The notes below the pieces were generated by a model, which worked only from the letters and a program-made list of their open reading frames with translations, was not told where the DNA came from and did not search any database. Source: Clostridium sp. (GTDB lineage: Bacteria > Bacillota > Clostridia > Lachnospirales > Lachnospiraceae). From it: a stretch of DNA of 64,000 bases. Shown piece by piece: positions 9,314 to 19,845 of this stretch. Location: the NCBI GenBank assembly GCA_031275405.1, contig JAISOV010000024.1:124001-188000 (forward strand), read 5' to 3'. Position numbers and translations under genes: made by a program. Each line of letters begins with the position of its first letter. Position 1 is the first letter of the stretch.

Positions 9314-9461
9314 ACGGCGCATAAACGCGCCTTTTATCAGAAGCTGCTCCGCAGCTTCTGATAAGTCTATATTACAAGAAGCAGAAGCCGCTTCTTGTAA
9401 TCGATTCACGGCGCATAAAACGCGCCTTTTATCAGAAGCTGCTCCGCAGCTTCTGATAAGT
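9314..9461 (-). promoter_or_regulatory. structured 5' leader with repeated hairpins
   Basis: Two near-identical blocks (9314-9366 and 9408-9461) each hold a perfect 14-bp stem with a 3-base loop (9334-9364 and 9429-9459) next to a small GGCGC/GCGCC stem. Between them is another 12-bp stem at 9371-9401. None is followed by a U-run on the minus strand, so they are not ordinary terminators. The first hairpin begins about where the transcript would start, which could stabilise the mRNA or regulate it. Confidence 0.7.
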
Positions 9462-9465
9462 TTAC

Positions 9466-9494
9466 ATTATCGCACATTTTTCAGATATTGACAA
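9466..9494 (-). promoter_or_regulatory. promoter for the DUF6020 / GT-C-like pair
   Basis: On the minus strand TTGTCA, 17 bases, GATAAT. Transcription would begin near 9459, exactly at the first leader hairpin. Confidence 0.65.
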
Positions 9495-9606
9495 CAGCAA
9501 CTTGCCGATGAAATCACGTTTTTGGAAAGGGCCATTGAGGTTACCGCTTCCCGCCGCATTACGCAAGGGCGCCTGCCATGATAGGGGCGTGTGTCTCTCC
9601 GCATAC

Positions 9607-11219
9607 TTAGCTTCGGGGGATCTTCCTGCCGGACAGCAGGCGAAGCGTCCTGACCGCGGAGAACCCGGACAGCTGTTCCAGCCCCAGGGAAGCGCAGAAA
9701 CAGAGCCAGGGGATGTGGTTATAGAGCTGGCGGGGATTGCTTTCCCAGACCATCAGGAAAAGAAACAGGCCGAACAGAGTCAGATGGGCGGTCAAAGGAG
9801 CCAGGGAAAGATCCTTGTTTCCCTTTCCGGGGAGCAGCCACGTCAACGCCGAACCGGCAGCGGACGACAGAATCAGGAAGAGCAGAAACAGCCAGTGGCC
9901 TAAGGAAAGAATATTGTAAGGCCAGAGCCATCTGGCTGTATCGTAGTGCATGTAATCCATATACGCGGCATAAGGCGACCTGGTTAAGCGAGCCTCACGC
10001 ACCCAGTTGAGATCCCCGGAAGCGAAATTGCGAAGCAGCTTGGCTTTTAAGTGAGAGGGCTCCAGGAAATCCGAGCGATGTTCGCTAATATAGCGGTTCA
10101 CAAACGCGGCGCGCTCCCGCGGGTCGCTGATTGCAAAGACACTGCTATGAAAAGAAGAGTTCTCAGTCCAGCTTCCGTCCTTGCGCAGCCCCAGCGCGAT
10201 CCAGAAAGTAACCGGCACACGGTATGCTTCCCGCAGCGGCGAGGTTTCGGACGGAAGATCTTTCCGGATCCAGGAAAAAGCAGTCGGCAGCAGGAAAAGG
10301 ACGCAGACAAACAGGAGGAACGGCTTCCCCAGACCCTTCCGGACGGCTTTCCCAGGAAGCCCGCACAGCAGAAGGGCAAGGGCGGCGGCGACCAGGGAGA
10401 TACAGGCGGTAGGCTTCCAAAGCCACCCGAGGCCCCACAGCAGGGCGGAAGCTCCGAGCGCGCACATCCCGCGGACTTTTTTCCGTACCGTTTTCTCCTG
10501 TTCCGGATCCGTGAAGAACGAAACGCCTTTCAGGAAAAACGCGGCGGCGGTAATGGAGAAGCAGAAGCTTAGGCTGTCCGTATAAAACGCACGGGTGTAG
10601 AACCAGACGGGAGTTTCCGATACCAACAAGATCAACGCGCACCAAGTAGCGGCCATGGATTTTTTCAGCAGGATACGGAGCAGATAGGCGACGGCGGCCA
10701 GAGCCGCGCAGACATTCAAGGTATTCAGGAACAGGACAAAGTATTCGGCAAAATCGGCCGGGGAAACGAACGGAAACAGGGGATGGAGCGCAAGGCCTAT
10801 CCGGTACAGAAAAGCCAGAAGCAGCATAGGACTCAGGTTGTTATACCACCTGGCAAAATAGTCCCAGCTGATGAAAAGGGTCCCCCCCCCCCCCCCCGAG
10901 CCAGCGACAGGGCGGCGCCACGCATCACTTGGACGTCCTGAAAAGCTTCGCTGACGCCCAGGAAACAAGAAAGCCAAAAAAGCCCCAGGCCAAAAAGAAA
11001 GATAAAGACGGTCGTTCCACGCAGCCCGAACCTTTCCAGGATCGGCTCCAGCTTATGCAGAAGTTTAGAGAGCAGCAGGAACGCACACAGAAAGAACAGG
11101 GCTGCCAGCAGCGCTTTCCCTCGGAACTCCCTGTCGGAAACAGAAGACCATACGACTGCGAGAATGACGGTTAGGAAGACCGCCCATGATATATAAAACG
11201 CTTTTTTCAGAAATCCCAT
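9607..11219 (-). pseudogene. GT-C-like membrane glycosyltransferase gene, out of frame at a G16 tract (possible phase-variable OFF state)
   Basis: Translation from ATG 11219 (MGFLKKAFYISWAVFL, behind AGGAGAA) gives membrane spans, then LSLARGGGGG, and terminates at 10833 in a false tail. A second frame takes over directly after the tract at TLFISWDYFARWYNN and runs on with many spans to 9607. The break is at a run of 16 Gs on the coding strand (C at 10882-10897). With 14 or 17 Gs the two halves join into one protein of about 538 residues. Both halves keep good protein character, which fits a recent or reversible shift rather than decay. A homopolymer assembly error is the main alternative. 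Confidence 0.75.
10882..10897 (-). repeat. homopolymer G16 tract (candidate slippage switch)
   Basis: Sixteen uninterrupted Cs on the plus strand, inside coding sequence. It is by far the longest homopolymer in the window. The next longest run I noticed is T9 in the AICAR transformylase gene, whose frame is intact. Confidence 0.9.
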
Positions 11220-11405
11220 GATCTTCTCCTGCTCCCCGCGTTTCGAGAGAAACTTTCGATACGCGCAGGTTGTCCGGCTCCTGTCGCTATGGTAATCTTC
11301 ATGGCTCGTCGGCAAAGGCGGAACGGCTTTACAGCCCATTCGCTTTTCTAAGATGCCATGATTGCTCCGCAGTCATGGCAAGGGCATGGCCATCCGGCCT
11401 GTATC

Positions 11406-12212
11406 CTATCCTGCGGATATGGTCCTGGACTTCCGGACGCAGGCCTCCATGGCGGCCATGACGGCGGCCCGCAGCCCTTTTTCTTCCAGCACCTTCACCC
11501 CCTGGATCGTGGTGCCGCCCGGCGAGCATACCATGTCCTTGAGTTCCCCCGGGTGCCTGCCGGTCTCCAGGAGCAGCCTGGCGCTCCCCAGCACCGCCTG
11601 CGCCGCAAATTCATACGCCTGCTTCCTCGGCATCCCCTCCGCCACCGCTCCGTCCGCCATGGCTTCCAGGAACAGGAACACGTAGGCCGGCGAACTGCCG
11701 CTTACTCCCGCCACCACATCCATCAGCCGCTCCGGCACGACGGCGGCGGTCCCGAACGACCGCAGGAGCCGCAGGAGCCGCTCCATTTCCTCCGGCGTCA
11801 CTCCGGCGTCCGCGCACACCCCCGTACAGCCCTCCAGCACCAGCGCGGGGGTATTGGGCATACAGCGCGCGAATTTCAGATCCCGGCGCCCGAAGGCCTC
11901 CTGTAGGCTCTCCAGGCTCCGCCCGGGCGCCAGGCTCACCACCAGGGTCCCCGGGCTGGCCGCCTCCCGTATCTCTTCTATGACTTCCCGCAAAAAGACG
12001 GGCTTCACCGCCAGAAACAGCACGGAGACGGCGCCCGCCACTTCCCGGTTGCCGTCCCTGACCTGGATCCCGTAGTCCGCTTTCATCCTTTCCCTGGTCT
12101 GCGCGGTCTTCGCCGAGCCAAGGATGTCCTCCGGGGCAAGGGCCCGCTTTTTCAGTATGCCGCCGATCATCGCCCCCGCCATGTTCCCTAAACCGATAAA
12201 TCCTATCTTCAT
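11406..12212 (-). CDS. proC: pyrroline-5-carboxylate reductase
   Basis: Last step of proline synthesis, NAD(P)H-dependent reduction of pyrroline-5-carboxylate in the cytosol. From ATG 12212 it begins MKIGFIGLGNMAGAMIGG, the nucleotide-binding loop. It also has CMPNTPALV and SGSSPAYVF, typical of ProC, and ends with SPGGTTIQGV in the conserved dimer region. It is 268 residues, the normal family length. A longer frame to 12230 is open, but GGGGGAAGCC ahead of 12212 supports the shorter start. It has its own promoter at 12266-12294 and is followed by the GT-C-like gene. Confidence 0.96.
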   Translation of the reverse strand: MKIGFIGLGNMAGAMIGGILKKRALAPEDILGSAKTAQTRERMKADYGIQVRDGNREVAGAVSVLFLAVKPVFLREVIEEIREAASPGTLVVSLAPGRSLESLQEAFGRRDLKFARCMPNTPALVLEGCTGVCADAGVTPEEMERLLRLLRSFGTAAVVPERLMDVVAGVSGSSPAYVFLFLEAMADGAVAEGMPRKQAYEFAAQAVLGSARLLLETGRHPGELKDMVCSPGGTTIQGVKVLEEKGLRAAVMAAMEACVRKSRTISAG

Positions 12213-12265
12213 ATCCAGGCTTCCCCCCATCCGGCCCGCAAAGGACGCCCCCGGCCGTTTTTACG

Positions 12266-12294
12266 ATATTAGCGCGATTCGGGTCATTTGTCAA
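12266..12294 (-). promoter_or_regulatory. promoter for proC
   Basis: On the minus strand TTGACA, 17 bases, TAATAT, about 55 bases ahead of the proC start. Confidence 0.7.
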
Positions 12295-12344
12295 GGACAG
12301 ACCTGTAACATTCACACAGCTTTTCCATTCGACCGGAATTTCTC

Positions 12345-12388
12345 TTGACAGCGCAGGTTCAGGATACTAAAATAACATATGTTATTTT
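12345..12388 (+). promoter_or_regulatory. orphan plus-strand promoter overlapping a perfect 20-bp palindrome
   Basis: TTGACA (12345), 17 bases, TAAAAT (12368-12373), then the perfect palindrome AAAATAACATATGTTATTTT at 12369-12388 covering the -10 and start region. This is the layout of a repressed promoter. No plus-strand gene follows: an ACAGGAGC motif resembling a ribosome site appears, but no open frame. It may be left from a lost regulator gene or drive a small RNA. Confidence 0.6.
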
Positions 12389-12496
12389 ATCACGAAACAG
12401 GAGCGACTACCGGCTTCGCGCTTCGCAGAACGCCAGAGGTGCATTTCAGTCTTCCTCCCGCCCTTTCATCCTGCCAGAAGCCCCGTTCCCGGTTCG

Positions 12497-13711
12497 TCAG
12501 TGATGGAACAGCCGGATCCCGGTAAACGCCATGGCGATCCCGTACCGATCGCAGCATTCGATCACGGCGTCGTCGCGGACGGATCCGCCCGGCTGGACGA
12601 CGTATTTCACGCCGCTCCTGTAAGCGCGTTCAATATTGTCGGAAAAGGGGAAAAACGCGTCCGAGCCGAGGGTGACGTCCCGTAAGCGGTTCAGCCATTC
12701 CCTCTTCTGCGCTTCGGTGAACGCGGGGGGCTTTTCCCGGAACACTTTTTCCCATGCGCCGTCCGCCAGAAGATCCGAAGATTCCGCGCCGATATAGCTG
12801 TCGATGGCGTTATCCCTGTCCGCCCGCCCTATGGTATCGAGGAACGGCAGGTTCAGCACCCGGGGCGACTGACGCAGGAACCAGTTGTCCGCCTTGCCGC
12901 CCGCCAGCCTGGTGCAATGCACACGGGACTGCTGCCCGGCGCCTATGCCGATGGCCTGCCCGTCTTTTACATAGCAGACGGAATTGGACTGGGTATATTT
13001 CAAGGTGATGAGCGCGACTTTCATGTCCAGCAGAGCCGCCGCGGGGATCTCCCGGTTCCTGGTCACGACGTTCCGAAACAGGCCGTCCTCTATCGGCAGC
13101 TCATTCCTGCCCTGTTCCATGGTGATCCCGTAAACCTGTTTCCTCTCTATGGCGACGCCGCCTTGGGCAGGCGCGGGAGCGTAGGCGGGATCGATCCGGA
13201 TCACGTGGTACGCGCCTTTTTTTTTGGCTTTCAACAGCGCCAAGGCTTCCGGCGCATACCCGGGGGCAATCACGCCGTCCGAGACTTCCCGCTTGATCAG
13301 TTCGGCGGTGTCCTTGTCGCAGACATCGGACAGGGCGATGAAATCCCCGTAGGAAGACAGCCGGTCCGCCCCCCGCGCCCTGGCATAGGCACAGGCCAAG
13401 GAGGAAAGGGGAGCGCCCGCCCGCCCGCCCTTGCGTGCGTCCACCCAGTAAGCCTTGGCCAGCGTGTCGGTGAGCGGAAAGCCCACGGCCGCGCCCGCCG
13501 GGGAGACGTGCTTAAAAGAGGCCGCCGCGGAAAGGCCGCAGGCGGCTTTCAGCTCTTTGACAAGCTGCCAGCCGTTGAACGCGTCCAGGAAATTGATGTA
13601 GCCCGGCTTACCGTTCAGGACGGCGACGGGCAGATCCGCGCCGTTTTCCATGTAAATCCGGGAAGGTTTCTGGTTCGGGTTACAGCCATATCTTAATTCC
13701 AGTTCTTTCAT
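12497..13711 (-). CDS. stand-alone AICAR transformylase (phosphoribosylaminoimidazolecarboxamide formyltransferase)
   Basis: Carries out the ninth step of purine synthesis, formylating AICAR with 10-formyl-THF to FAICAR. It is 404 residues and corresponds to the C-terminal half of bifunctional PurH; the N-terminal IMP cyclohydrolase half is absent. FKHVSPAG carries the catalytic Lys-His pair. RYGCNPNQKPSR at the N-terminus and KYVVQPGGSVRDD near the C-terminus are hallmarks. It is third in a guaB-purO-AICARFT operon, 134 bases behind the cyclohydrolase. An A9 run is in frame and harmless here. Confidence 0.9.
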   Translation of the reverse strand: MKELELRYGCNPNQKPSRIYMENGADLPVAVLNGKPGYINFLDAFNGWQLVKELKAACGLSAAASFKHVSPAGAAVGFPLTDTLAKAYWVDARKGGRAGAPLSSLACAYARARGADRLSSYGDFIALSDVCDKDTAELIKREVSDGVIAPGYAPEALALLKAKKKGAYHVIRIDPAYAPAPAQGGVAIERKQVYGITMEQGRNELPIEDGLFRNVVTRNREIPAAALLDMKVALITLKYTQSNSVCYVKDGQAIGIGAGQQSRVHCTRLAGGKADNWFLRQSPRVLNLPFLDTIGRADRDNAIDSYIGAESSDLLADGAWEKVFREKPPAFTEAQKREWLNRLRDVTLGSDAFFPFSDNIERAYRSGVKYVVQPGGSVRDDAVIECCDRYGIAMAFTGIRLFHH

Positions 13712-13845
13712 GATGGATCCGCCTTCCTTCTATCTATAAAAATCATATCCGCCTCGTCTCCTATGCGAGCCTTGGGCATAAGCTTTCCATCATGACATGT
13801 CCGCCCTTCTCTCCTATGCCGGCCCTGGACAAAAGAGGACGTCCT

Positions 13846-14553
13846 TCACCGGTTCTGATTCAAAATCCGGGTTTCCGAAGCCTGGGTCTCGATGTGGATG
13901 TAGCGCACGAACAAGGACACTTTGTTCCGCTCGTCCAGATTCTGCCACAGCAGGCGGGAAAGCTCTTCGATACCGTCCGGAATCTCCGTTCGCTTCGGCT
14001 CGCCCTCAAAGCTAGGCAGAGGGTTCCCGTCGCCTTGATAGGTATGGAGAAAATGTCCCTCTCCGGCAAGCGGCGCGTCATAAGTAAACAGATGGCGGTG
14101 ACAGCAGGACGGGTCTCCATGGCTGGTTTTCAGGATGGACAGGGCATAGCTGGATTTCCCGTTTTCCACCGTCAGCAGACCGGAGATCCGGGGCGTATAA
14201 TGGGGGGCGTCCGGCTCAAAAGCGCGGGTACGCAGAGACTGCTCAAAAGTCAGCCCCCTGCGCAGCCCCTCATAAACCGTGTCCGTCTGGTCGCCGTTCG
14301 TCACGATGGTCGAGCAGCCAAGCACCCGGACAGGCGTATAGAGAATCAGGCTCGGGTCTTCGAGCCTGGCAGGGTCAAAGGCTTCCGCCCGGACGCCGTC
14401 CCCGGCGGCCGAAAAGATCCGGTTCCGGCTGTTCCCGCTCCTGCCCATGATGAAATAAGCGGCGACCGCGTAATTCCCGTTCCGGGAACGCCCTAAGAGG
14501 ATCCCCCGGCCGGGGTAAGAGCTGCTCTTTAATTCCCGCTCCAGCGACTGCAT
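13846..14553 (-). CDS. purO: IMP cyclohydrolase, PurO type
   Basis: Last step of purine synthesis, closing FAICAR to IMP. It is a 235-residue protein of the archaeal-type family (PF07826 group), unrelated to PurH. Family features are YPGRGILLGRS near the N-terminus, YFIMGRSGNSRNR, DPSLILYTPVR and TNGDQTDT. The start ATG 14553 has AAAGGGGG upstream. It begins 17 bases after guaB and lies ahead of the separate AICAR transformylase, so the three genes together convert AICAR to XMP. Confidence 0.9.
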   Translation of the reverse strand: MQSLERELKSSSYPGRGILLGRSRNGNYAVAAYFIMGRSGNSRNRIFSAAGDGVRAEAFDPARLEDPSLILYTPVRVLGCSTIVTNGDQTDTVYEGLRRGLTFEQSLRTRAFEPDAPHYTPRISGLLTVENGKSSYALSILKTSHGDPSCCHRHLFTYDAPLAGEGHFLHTYQGDGNPLPSFEGEPKRTEIPDGIEELSRLLWQNLDERNKVSLFVRYIHIETQASETRILNQNR

Positions 14554-14570
14554 CGTATCCCCCTTTCCCG

Positions 14571-16166
<1,596 letters not shown>

Positions 16167-16168
16167 TT

Positions 16169-16197
16169 AGTGTAGCAGACTTCCAAAAGCCTGTCAA
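16169..16197 (-). promoter_or_regulatory. promoter for the guaB-purO-AICARFT operon
   Basis: On the minus strand TTGACA, 17 bases, TACACT. No recognisable riboswitch was seen in the leader. Confidence 0.7.
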
Positions 16198-16265
16198 CGG
16201 GATTTTACAGGGAATTTCAAAGCCAGGCCGATCCTAAAACCGCGCATTTCCCGCAGGCCGCCCCC

Positions 16266-17009
16266 TTACTCAAAAAGATACTCCAGGAACCCGACGGCTT
16301 CCCCGGGGCGTTTGGTGTTGACCAGAATCCCTATAGCGCCGCCCTCCGCGAACACATAGGCTTCTTGAAGCTTGCGGCAGCTGTCCACGAAAACACCGAC
16401 CGGAACCGGCTCGGCCATGTCCTCCGGCTTGGAGGGATCCGGATAAGCGGGCAGATCCGCTTCTTCCAAAACGACGGCCTCGTTTAGCTGCTCCACCACC
16501 GCCCGATCCACATAATAAAAGTATGGCCCAAGTTGTTCCATCTGTTCCAGGGTAAGCAGGGTACGGAGATCGGCAAACACGTCGTTATAGGCATACTGCC
16601 GGAAAATGGCGGCATCCGAAGCCAGCACGTCCAGCTCTCCGGCGGCGATGTACACCATCAGCTTCTGAGTGGCCGCTATGCTTGTCTCGTCCATAGAGTC
16701 CGCCACTATGTGAAGAGAGGAGTCAATGGACACGTTGTATTCCCCGGTGTCAATCCCCCGGAAAGCGGCGAAGCCTTGGAGAAATTCCCCGGAACGCTCT
16801 TCCAGCTCCCACGCGTTGGGGAACGCGCCGTAGAACGCGTCGTCTTTTCCGGTCATGACGCCATGGGCAAAGGTGCCAAGGAAGACGACAGCCGCCAGCC
16901 CTCCGATCACGTGCCATTTATAATACAGCCAGAAATAAGAGAACTTCTGCCGGAAAGTGCCGTGCTTCAAAGCTTCCCGTTCCTCGCGGAACTCGTCCAT
17001 CACCGCCAT
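16266..17009 (-). CDS. single-span membrane protein of unknown function
   Basis: A 247-residue protein starting MAVMDEFREEREALKHG at ATG 17009 behind GGGAGTGG. A charged cytosolic N-terminus is followed by FSYFWLYYKWHVIGGLAAVVF and one span, then an extracellular domain of about 190 residues with no motif I recognise. The phrase MVYIAAGELDVLASD is reminiscent of a binding-protein fold, but this is weak. Similar YYKWH-type proteins are, to my knowledge, common and uncharacterised in Lachnospiraceae. It has its own promoter and stands alone. Confidence 0.7.
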   Translation of the reverse strand: MAVMDEFREEREALKHGTFRQKFSYFWLYYKWHVIGGLAAVVFLGTFAHGVMTGKDDAFYGAFPNAWELEERSGEFLQGFAAFRGIDTGEYNVSIDSSLHIVADSMDETSIAATQKLMVYIAAGELDVLASDAAIFRQYAYNDVFADLRTLLTLEQMEQLGPYFYYVDRAVVEQLNEAVVLEEADLPAYPDPSKPEDMAEPVPVGVFVDSCRKLQEAYVFAEGGAIGILVNTKRPGEAVGFLEYLFE

Positions 17010-17132
17010 AACCACTCCCGTCCGTGTGCTTCGGCACACTCTCATTGAGCCTGGGGAACCGTCTTCCGGGAACCTCCCGCCATCTTAGGATCACCGTCCG
17101 TTCCGCAGCCGTTCCGCTGATCCGTCACAAGT

Positions 17133-17161
17133 AGCATACCATAGGCGCTCCCCGTTGTAAA
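17133..17161 (-). promoter_or_regulatory. promoter for the 16266-17009 gene
   Basis: On the minus strand TTTACA, 17 bases, TATGCT, about 120 bases ahead of the start codon. The region to its right up to 17415 holds only the terminator of the sugar importer operon. Confidence 0.6.
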
Positions 17162-17303
17162 GCGTTCCCGCGCATTCCGCCGCGCCGTCTGCCCGGGAAC
17201 GCGGGCGGCTTCGCAGCTATGTCGGCAGGGGTCTTTTATCCGCTTCCCTATTTTTCATTCTTTTGGAGAGCCGTCAGACAGAAAGCCATTCGGAGGAAAA
17301 CCA

Positions 17304-17347
17304 GGAAAAAGAGCCGCACACTGCCGTTTCCAGCGCCAGTGTACGGC
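17304..17347 (-). terminator. Rho-independent terminator of the sugar ABC importer operon
   Basis: On the minus strand an 11-bp stem (GCCGTACACTG with CAGTGTGCGGC, one G-U pair) and a 13-base loop, followed by TCTTTTTCC. It lies about 70 bases past the last permease gene. Confidence 0.8.
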
Positions 17348-17415
17348 CCGATTTCTGTTCTTCCGATTTGCAGCCCCGCTTCCCCGGCTGCTCCAGACGG
17401 AGCCTTCCGCCCTCG

Positions 17416-18291
17416 CTACCCTTTCACCGCCCCGCTCATCCCGTCGGCGTAGAACCTCTGCATCACGAGGAACACGATGGCGATGGGGATGGAGATACAC
17501 ACGGCGCCCGCCGCGAAAGTGGTGTACCAGTTGTCGATGTACTCTTTTTCCAGCATCCTCCACAGCCCGATCGCGACGGTGTAATATTTCGCCTCCGCCC
17601 GGCAGATGACCTTGGCAAAGATGAAGTCCACCCACGGGCCGATGAACGCCGTCAGAACCGTAAAGACCACGATCGGCTTGCTGAGGGGCATGATGATCTT
17701 GAGGAACACCTGCCACTTGGTGGCGCCGTCCAGGAAAGCCGCTTCGTCCAAGGATTTCGGGATGACGTCAAAGAAGCCCTTCGCGACATAGAACCCCAGG
17801 CCCGCCCCCCCCGAGTAGACCATGATCAAGGCGACCCGGATCAGCCCGCCTTCGGACAGGTTCAGCGATTTCAGGATATAATAGACCGCCACCATGGACA
17901 TGAAGCCGGGAAACATCCCCATGATCAGCGCCAGGTTCATAAACGGCTTGCGCAGCTTGAACCGCAGCCTGGACATGCAGTAGGACACGCACAGCACGAA
18001 GAACGTGGCGACCAGGCAGGAACAGACGGCGACCAGCAGCGTGTTGAAGAACATCTGCGGAAAGCTCAGGATCGTCACATCCGTGAACAGCTTCTTATAA
18101 TTGTCCAAGGTATAGGTCTTCGGGAAAAACGTACTCTGATAGGAGCCTTTTTCCCCCCTGAGGCTGGTCAGCGCCACCCAGAAGATCGGGAACAGCCAGA
18201 TCAGCGACAGCACGGCCAGGATGACATGGACGATGATGTTGGTCGTGAGCCTTTTTGTTTTTGCGGAAACAGTACTCTCCTTTTTCATCAC
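17416..18291 (-). CDS. carbohydrate ABC transporter permease (MalG type)
   Basis: Inner-membrane permease of a family 1 sugar importer, 291 residues with six predicted spans. The EAA loop that contacts the ATPase reads SLDEAAFLDGATKWQVF, as in MalG. The start overlaps the stop of the MalF-type gene by 4 bases, so the two are translationally coupled. No ATPase gene is present in the operon; such importers usually share an MsmK-like ATPase encoded elsewhere. Confidence 0.93.
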   Translation of the reverse strand: MMKKESTVSAKTKRLTTNIIVHVILAVLSLIWLFPIFWVALTSLRGEKGSYQSTFFPKTYTLDNYKKLFTDVTILSFPQMFFNTLLVAVCSCLVATFFVLCVSYCMSRLRFKLRKPFMNLALIMGMFPGFMSMVAVYYILKSLNLSEGGLIRVALIMVYSGGAGLGFYVAKGFFDVIPKSLDEAAFLDGATKWQVFLKIIMPLSKPIVVFTVLTAFIGPWVDFIFAKVICRAEAKYYTVAIGLWRMLEKEYIDNWYTTFAAGAVCISIPIAIVFLVMQRFYADGMSGAVKG

Positions 18292-19664
18292 TGGAATCCC
18301 TCCTCATTCTTATAGGAACCGGTGTTCCGGTAGGTAAGCAGCGACAGCACGGCCAGGACGATGAAAGTCAGGATGCCGATGACCGCCCCTATGTTGTAGT
18401 ACTGCTGATCAATGGTCAGCTTATACAGCCACGTCACCAAAAGATCCGTCTTGCCCGCCGTGGAACCCACGGGAGTGGGCGAGCCGCCGGACAGCAGGTA
18501 GATGACGTTGAAGTTGTTGACGTTCCCGGTGAAAGCGGTGATGAGGTTCGGCGCCATCACGAAAAGCATGTACGGCAGGGTGATCCGGAAAAAGGTGACG
18601 GCAGGGTTCGCGCCGTCCACTCTGGCGGACTCATACAGCTCCGCCGGGATGTTCTGCAGGATCCCGGTGACGGAGAGCAGAGTGTAGGGAATCCCCACCC
18701 AGAGGTTGATCACGATCACCGTGACCCGCGCCCATGTGGCGTTGGTGAAAAAGGGAAGAGACTGGTCGATCAGGCCGACGTTTTTCAGCAGCACGTTCAC
18801 CGCGCCCGCCGGCTGCAGCATGGTGCGCATGATCAGCAGGGACACGAACTGCGGAATGGCTATGGAAAGCACGAAGCAGAACCGCCAGAAGCCTTTCAGC
18901 CGGGTATCTTTCCGGTTGATGACGATGGCAAGGATCATGCCGAACAGGAAGTTCAGCACCGTGGCGAAGACCGCCCAGATCAGCGTCCAGCCCAGCACCG
19001 ACCAGAACGTCTTGCCGATGGAGTCTCCGAAATTCAGAACCTTGGCAAAGTTGGCCAGGCCTACCCAGTCAAACAGGATCAGGTGGTCGTCCACCTTGCT
19101 GTAACTGGTGAACGCCATGCTGATCATGAAGATCAGAGGGAGGATGGTGAAAGCGCAGATCCCGACCAGGGGCGGCGCCATGAGCAGCTTCTGCAGATTC
19201 TCGTGGAACAGACCCTTGAGGTCCTCCAAGAACGTTTTCGGAGTCTTTCCGCTTTCTATCAGGCACTGCGCCTGATAGGCGCTCTTGACCCCGGAGCGCC
19301 ACGCCACAGCGAACAGGCCGATCAAAAACAGCGTGACAAGCCCATACAGCAGCAGCAGCGTGGAATTATGCCCCTTGCCGTATTCATAGATCCCTTTCGC
19401 GTCGTTCCAGACTTCTTCCTGTTGCAGCCATCCCAAGGATGGAAGCATGGTCAGATTGTTCCATCCGGTACGGATCATGAACACGAAAAAGCCGATTTCC
19501 GCAGCAAGGTACAGCAGCCCTTTCACGATCTGCCCGCGCAGGATATTCCCTCCCCCCATGACCAAAAAGGTCAGCCTGGTGGCGGGATCCCCTTTCCGCC
19601 AAGCCAGCCCGACTGTGTAGGGATCCGCAAAATCCTTGCCTTTTCCTTTCCTGGTTCCTTTCAT
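18288..19664 (-). CDS. carbohydrate ABC transporter permease (MalF type)
   Basis: Partner permease, 458 residues with about eight spans. It is longer than a minimal MalF because of two extra N-terminal spans and a cytosolic linker (to about residue 150). The EAA loop reads PAELYESARVDGANPAVTFF. The repeat of VDGAN plus two N-terminal helices is typical for maltose or maltodextrin permeases, so an oligosaccharide of glucose is the likely but unproven substrate. Confidence 0.92.
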   Translation of the reverse strand: MKGTRKGKGKDFADPYTVGLAWRKGDPATRLTFLVMGGGNILRGQIVKGLLYLAAEIGFFVFMIRTGWNNLTMLPSLGWLQQEEVWNDAKGIYEYGKGHNSTLLLLYGLVTLFLIGLFAVAWRSGVKSAYQAQCLIESGKTPKTFLEDLKGLFHENLQKLLMAPPLVGICAFTILPLIFMISMAFTSYSKVDDHLILFDWVGLANFAKVLNFGDSIGKTFWSVLGWTLIWAVFATVLNFLFGMILAIVINRKDTRLKGFWRFCFVLSIAIPQFVSLLIMRTMLQPAGAVNVLLKNVGLIDQSLPFFTNATWARVTVIVINLWVGIPYTLLSVTGILQNIPAELYESARVDGANPAVTFFRITLPYMLFVMAPNLITAFTGNVNNFNVIYLLSGGSPTPVGSTAGKTDLLVTWLYKLTIDQQYYNIGAVIGILTFIVLAVLSLLTYRNTGSYKNEEGFQ

Positions 19665-19845
19665 TTCCTATCCTCCTTCTCCACGGCCGCGCCGCCGGAG
19701 CGGGCCATGGCACACGATCAGGCCTGTGCCGCTTCTGGTTTTACCGGCTGACGCCTTATGCAAGCAGTGCCGTTTCCGTTTACTCCACGCCGCCGGAGTT
19801 CCGCTCCCGGAAGCCGCCCAGCCGCTGTTGCCGGTCTGTTCCCCT

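Noticed and set aside
9334-9459. Hairpin array as a CRISPR or REP-type mobile repeat
   Set aside because: Only two copies with unequal middle sequence and a promoter right beside them; no spacer pattern and no cas genes.
13217-13225. T9 run in the AICAR transformylase gene as a slippage switch
   Set aside because: The frame is intact and the run codes for a Lys-rich stretch in a housekeeping enzyme; shorter and less slip-prone than the G16 tract.
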